IMG/VR virus record: IMGVR_UViG_3300047322_001237
Coordinates: 186,001 to 250,000 of that record
Direction: 5' to 3' (one strand)
Source: a virus
Length of the DNA stretch: 64,000 nucleotides
A program made the translations under genes and the position numbers. Positions 60,545 through 64,000 of the stretch are shown in pieces. The notes under the pieces were generated by a model that worked only from the letters and a program-made list of their open reading frames with translations, ran no database searches and was not told the origin of the DNA. Every line of letters starts with the position of its first letter. The first letter of the stretch is position 1.

Positions 60545-62074
60545 TTAATGAATAGCCGGAACCGGTTCCGCAGCCGGCGGCGCTTCGGGAATCGCTGCCA
60601 TGCGACGCAGAACTTCCGGATCGGCTTGTTCCGGTTCGTCCCAGTGAATCCAGTTGCTGATCGTCGCGATCACGGTCTTGGGCATCGACAGATTGCGCGA
60701 CACGGTACGCGGTGCGTTCATGTCGAACACGCTCTGATGCGGTGCCAGTCGATACAGCTCTTCGGCCGTCACGAAGTCGAGCGACAACGTTGCGTTGAGC
60801 TGGTCGCCGTCGAAGTCCGCGTTGAAGCCGACCACCGACAGAATGCTCATCGAGATCGTCGGGATCGCCGGTTCGCTCTTCACCTTCGTGATGAACATGG
60901 CCTGCGCCGATGAACGCGCCAGCGACGGATTGCGTTGCAGCACGATCGGGACGCCCTTGTACGGGGAACGCTCGATGAAGTCGTGGAACATCTGGTCGAG
61001 CATCGGACAGTACTTCGCCGCGTGGTCGAGCAGGTACGCATCCGCTTCCGACGGCGTCATGCCTTGACGCATCATGCGGTTCTTCAGATGCAACTCGAAC
61101 ACGGCAATGCCGATGCCCCACGGGATGTGAACTTCGTCGTAGTCGTGGCGATCCGTGAGCGAACTGATCACCGCACGGAAGCTGAAATGTGCCCGCGTAC
61201 CATAGACGTGCTTGCGGAAGATGCCTTCCTTCTTCGCCAGCACCGTGCGCATCGTCTCGTCGTAATACTGCGACGTCTGGATGATCATCTTGATCGTGCG
61301 GTTCTCTTTCACTCGTTCGGAGTGGACGGAGAGCGGCGCGTCAATGCCGACCATCATCAGAATCGCGTCCACAGCAACAGGAGCGGTCGCGTCCGTGTAC
61401 GAGCCGTGATTCGTGTCTTCCAACACGAGCAGTGAACGGTTCGGCAGCGGCAGGTATTTCGAGAAGACGCAATCGCGCTGTTCTTGCAGCAGCTGCTTGA
61501 GCGGAGCGAGCTTCTTCTTGCTGTAGAACTTCAGATTGAACATGAAGTCCATGATCTGATCGAAGTTCTCGACGAAGTTGTTGTAGCCGCGCGGGATGTT
61601 CGCCTTGCGGATGTAGTCCATCACAGGCGGCTCTTTCACGGTCGCCTTGTAATTGACGTCGACGATCCAGCGCATCACGTCGAAGTTGCTCTTCTCGAAG
61701 CGCTCCGCGATCATCGTCCAGACCGTCGGATTGATCAGGGCCGTGACACCCTTCGGTGCGCGCAGCCAAATCAGCGGTTCGAGATCGCGCTGATGCGGTG
61801 CCGTCACTTCGGTGTGGCAGTCCGGGCATTCCACGGCCTTGATGTACTTCCCGTCACCGAGCTTATCGACGCCGACCGTGTTGCCGCAGTCACACGAGGG
61901 GATGTTCGAGAGCAGATCCGAGTTGATCAGATCGTACTTCGTGAAAATCAGGTTGTAGATGTGTTCTTTTTCCTCTTCGGAAGTATCCGAGAGGTCGTTG
62001 ATGATGATCGGTTCCTTGGACGAGAAGTGATTGAACACTTCGTCTTGGTTCACGAGTTGGAGGAATACGCCCAC
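60545..62074 (-). CDS. RNA polymerase beta' N-terminal catalytic subunit (non-virion RNAP)
   Basis: 509 residues from a GTG start with AAGGAG 6 bp upstream. NADFDGDQ (418-425) is the universal Mg-binding catalytic loop of beta'. CDCG and CPDCH (about 60-85) form a zinc-ribbon-like cluster. The protein ends about 85 residues after the catalytic loop, so the rest of beta' is the separate gene at 45698-47689. It corresponds to phiKZ gp55 by motif and order. Promoter motif TATATCAC lies 108 bp above. It is needed for phage late transcription. Confidence 0.9.
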   Translation of the reverse strand: MGVFLQLVNQDEVFNHFSSKEPIIINDLSDTSEEEKEHIYNLIFTKYDLINSDLLSNIPSCDCGNTVGVDKLGDGKYIKAVECPDCHTEVTAPHQRDLEPLIWLRAPKGVTALINPTVWTMIAERFEKSNFDVMRWIVDVNYKATVKEPPVMDYIRKANIPRGYNNFVENFDQIMDFMFNLKFYSKKKLAPLKQLLQEQRDCVFSKYLPLPNRSLLVLEDTNHGSYTDATAPVAVDAILMMVGIDAPLSVHSERVKENRTIKMIIQTSQYYDETMRTVLAKKEGIFRKHVYGTRAHFSFRAVISSLTDRHDYDEVHIPWGIGIAVFELHLKNRMMRQGMTPSEADAYLLDHAAKYCPMLDQMFHDFIERSPYKGVPIVLQRNPSLARSSAQAMFITKVKSEPAIPTISMSILSVVGFNADFDGDQLNATLSLDFVTAEELYRLAPHQSVFDMNAPRTVSRNLSMPKTVIATISNWIHWDEPEQADPEVLRRMAAIPEAPPAAEPVPAIH

Positions 62075-62181
62075 CGTGTTCTCCTTGCTTGGTGCAACTG
62101 CTTGATTGGGGATCGTGTTGCTACGTTGCTGCTTACGATTGCTGGGGGAAATAAAATTCGCCTTGCAATCTATTCACGGTA

Positions 62182-62189
62182 GTGATATA
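62182..62189 (-). promoter_or_regulatory. Phage promoter motif TATATCAC
   Basis: On the minus strand TTGAAACG...GGCGATATATCAC, aligning over about 30 bases with the element at 55214-55227. It lies 108 bp above the beta' N start. Confidence 0.65.
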
Positions 62190-62238
62190 TCGCCAAGTTT
62201 CGTTTCAACCGTCTGGAAACCGGCGTCATCTGCGATGC

Positions 62239-62373
62239 TTAAGGCTGCACCGACTTCTCCTCCTCAGGCGTCTCATCGAGGAGCGCGACGTTCGAGGAGG
62301 TGCCGCGAAGGAGCCAAGCAATCGTGATTGCCAACACCAACCAACCTGCACCAAACAACATCCAAGCGTTCAT
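62239..62373 (-). CDS. Small single-span membrane protein (44 aa)
   Basis: Begins MNAWMLFGAGWLVLAITIAW at 62373. One hydrophobic helix (about 4-22) is followed by an acidic tail (DETPEEEKS). It has only a weak ribosome site. It lies between a terminator and the beta' N promoter motif. The shape suits a small membrane regulator or holin-like peptide. Unassigned. Confidence 0.5.
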   Translation of the reverse strand: MNAWMLFGAGWLVLAITIAWLLRGTSSNVALLDETPEEEKSVQP

Positions 62374-62420
62374 CTTGTTTCTCTTATTGCTCGCGGTGGT
62401 CTATCCGCGTTGCATGAACC

Positions 62421-62469
62421 AAAAAAAAAATACGGCATAAAGAGAGGGGAGAGGGCTTTCGCCCCCTCC
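62421..62469 (-). terminator. Terminator with TTTATGCCG tail and T10 run
   Basis: The stem GGAGGGGGC/GCCCTCTCC (62448-62469, one G-U) is followed on the minus strand by TCTCTTTATGCCGTA and ten T. It ends the gene at 62513. Confidence 0.85.
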
Positions 62470-62512
62470 GCTCAAACTGCACCTCGCATGAGCGAGGCGC
62501 AGGCACTACTGC

Positions 62513-64000
62513 TTACTGGTTGGACCAGCGGCTGAAGCCAGCGCGGGCGCCGTACTGCTGTTGTTGCGGGTGCGCGAAGCCGCGGTTGAACACCGAGCCG
62601 TTCATCGAGCCCGTATCCAGACCAGCCGACACTGCGTACGGGTTCACCGCGCGCTCGTACTGGTTCAGATCCGTCATCGGGGCGATGGTGCGCACCGACA
62701 GACCCGTGTCCTTGCATGCGTTCAGCAGCGCGACGATGAACGCCGGCTCGAAAGTCACGCGGCGTGCGAAGCCGGTGAACTCGACGTTGTTCTTGCCGAG
62801 GATGCCTTCGATGATGTGCTTGCGCTTCGCCAGACGAACTTGCAGGTCCAGGTTCGTGCGTGCGAACGTATCCGACCATTCGCGTGCAACTTCCGGATCG
62901 CGATCGCCGACCATGTTGAGCACGGCCAGGTAGTCGATCTCGCGGAGGTCGCGCTTCACGCCGTGACGGTCGACGTACCAACCCAGGTGGATGCGGTTGA
63001 ATTCGTCGGACGCCACGCGGCCGCCGGCCTGGAAGTAACGGCTGAAGTTGCCGTGCGTGAGCACGTTCGCCGCGCGGATGATGATTTCATTCGCTTTCTG
63101 CCAGTTGTTGCCGCTCAGCTCAGCAGCTGCTGCGAAGATGCCGTTGAACCAGGTCTGCGGACCGCACTCGGGCACGTCCAGCGAGAGGATGAGCTTCGGC
63201 GTGATGACCGAGCCAACCAGACGCAGGAGGTGGTCGCTCGTCTGACCTTGACCGCGCTGGAACGCATCCGACTTCGTGTCGACGCGCGAGCCGAAGCCGT
63301 TCGGGTTCTTCTCGAAGTTCGCTTCGATGCCGATGGCGCCGATGTCCTTCCAGTCGATTTCCGCGCTGTTGCTCATCGGTGCCGGACGGAATGCCTCGAC
63401 CCATGCGTGGTTGTCGGCCAGCGTGAACGCCGTCACGAGCGCCAGCAGCTGCGCCGGAATCGTGAGCAGCTTGACCGACTCGAGATCGGTCATCACGAAA
63501 CGCGGACGGTAGCGCTTGAACTCGTCCGGCGACGACGGCTGAGCCGTCTGCTGGACCCACGGGTCGAAGCGTTGCGTCTGCTGTTCGGTCGGCGCCCACA
63601 CGAGGTCCATGTAGCCGCTGATGCGCGAGATCTGCGACACACGCTGGGTCACGCCTTGCTGGCCCGGGATTTCCTGCCCGCCTGCGCGGAAGTCGATGAC
63701 GATGTCCGAACGGATCGGTGCGCCGACCATGTCACGCGACTGGCCGTTGCCGAACGTCGGCTGAACGGTCAGCGAGTTCTCTTGCTCGACGGTGCCCAGG
63801 TCCAGGTCCTGGAAGCCGCCCGGCTGACGCACTTCGAGTTCGGTCTGGCACGCCGTTGCAGCGTTCGCTGCCAGCTCGTGAACCAGCGTCACGTCGTCGA
63901 CGTTGAAGTCACGCGGCACCACGCATGCGTCCACCGGCCAAATCGGCATGCCCGGGAACGTGCGCGACACGGCGGCGAGCACTTCGTCCGACAGCGTCTT
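62513..64000 (-). CDS. Abundant-type core protein cut by right edge; nucleus shell (ChmA) candidate by position
   Basis: At least 495 residues. The frame is still open at 64000, and the GTG at 63982 need not be the start. Soluble, with no membrane span or catalytic motif. The last 35 residues are Gly/Asn/Gln-rich and probably flexible. It lies directly upstream of the beta' N gene with a strong terminator of its own, the place of phiKZ gp54, the chimallin that builds the phage nucleus (about 600 residues). The flexible C-terminal tail also fits chimallin, which interlocks through such tails. Identity is inferred from order and length only. Confidence 0.5.
   Translation of the reverse strand, partial: KTLSDEVLAAVSRTFPGMPIWPVDACVVPRDFNVDDVTLVHELAANAATACQTELEVRQPGGFQDLDLGTVEQENSLTVQPTFGNGQSRDMVGAPIRSDIVIDFRAGGQEIPGQQGVTQRVSQISRISGYMDLVWAPTEQQTQRFDPWVQQTAQPSSPDEFKRYRPRFVMTDLESVKLLTIPAQLLALVTAFTLADNHAWVEAFRPAPMSNSAEIDWKDIGAIGIEANFEKNPNGFGSRVDTKSDAFQRGQGQTSDHLLRLVGSVITPKLILSLDVPECGPQTWFNGIFAAAAELSGNNWQKANEIIIRAANVLTHGNFSRYFQAGGRVASDEFNRIHLGWYVDRHGVKRDLREIDYLAVLNMVGDRDPEVAREWSDTFARTNLDLQVRLAKRKHIIEGILGKNNVEFTGFARRVTFEPAFIVALLNACKDTGLSVRTIAPMTDLNQYERAVNPYAVSAGLDTGSMNGSVFNRGFAHPQQQQYGARAGFSRWSNQ

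Noticed and set aside
1-64000. tRNA genes, integrase, transposase or att-like direct repeats
   Set aside because: None was found on reading through, including at the edges of the accessory block. A short tRNA could still be missed without a covariance-model search.

Overview
The window is a piece of a very large (jumbo) phiKZ-like myophage genome, of the nucleus-forming Chimalliviridae type. The evidence is a set of split multisubunit RNA polymerase genes (beta' N-half at 60545-62074, beta C-half at 47741-49990, beta' C-halves at 45698-47689 and 27187-28509), tandem paralogous internal virion proteins with S/A-x-E maturation sites, and an order of core genes that matches what I recall of phiKZ gp54/55 to gp75 and gp80. 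The host is probably a betaproteobacterium of the Burkholderiales. This is inferred from the H-NS and ImuA types, the plasmid-style ParA and the CTGT-N8-ACAG LexA box. No tRNA, rRNA, CRISPR array or IS element was seen.

Layout. (1) 1-21.8 kb is a late/virion block. It holds baseplate or tail-like structural proteins, four consecutive internal head protein paralogs (4592-11151), two forward structural genes (14293-18603), a fifth membrane-spanning relative (18662-20071), and a predicted zinc metallopeptidase (20539-21822) that carries the same maturation-like motif. (2) 21.9-29.4 kb holds a family B DNA polymerase segment (exonuclease plus motif A only), small genes, a secreted 13-residue-repeat protein, an endolysin and a beta'-like polymerase subunit. 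(3) 29.5-43.9 kb is an accessory region. It has a gene pair joined by a T7 slippery run, a DarG-like macro-domain protein, an H-NS protein, small unknowns, a minimal ATP-dependent DNA ligase, an SOS-boxed imuA, a complete plasmid-style parA-parB-rep module with noncoding repeats, and a lipoprotein. (4) 44.1-64 kb is the early/replication-transcription core on the minus strand: SF2 helicase, RNA polymerase beta' C and beta C, unknowns, a candidate fifth RNA polymerase subunit, an SSB-like protein with an acidic DDIPW tip, an SbcD/Mre11-like phosphoesterase, RNA polymerase beta' N and, cut by the right edge, a protein in the position of the phage-nucleus shell protein.

How it fits together. Core genes appear to be read by the phage's own polymerases. 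A TATATCAC-like motif lies 40-110 bp upstream of at least five minus-strand genes, and many hairpin terminators share a TTTAT(G/T)CC tail. The accessory block instead shows host-type signals: an extended -10 before hns, a LexA box at imuA, and a classical T8 terminator. I infer that this phage may be able to persist as a partitioned, self-replicating plasmid, silenced by its own H-NS and responsive to host SOS. That would be a nucleus-forming jumbo phage-plasmid. Functions given by synteny to phiKZ rest on memory, not on a search.
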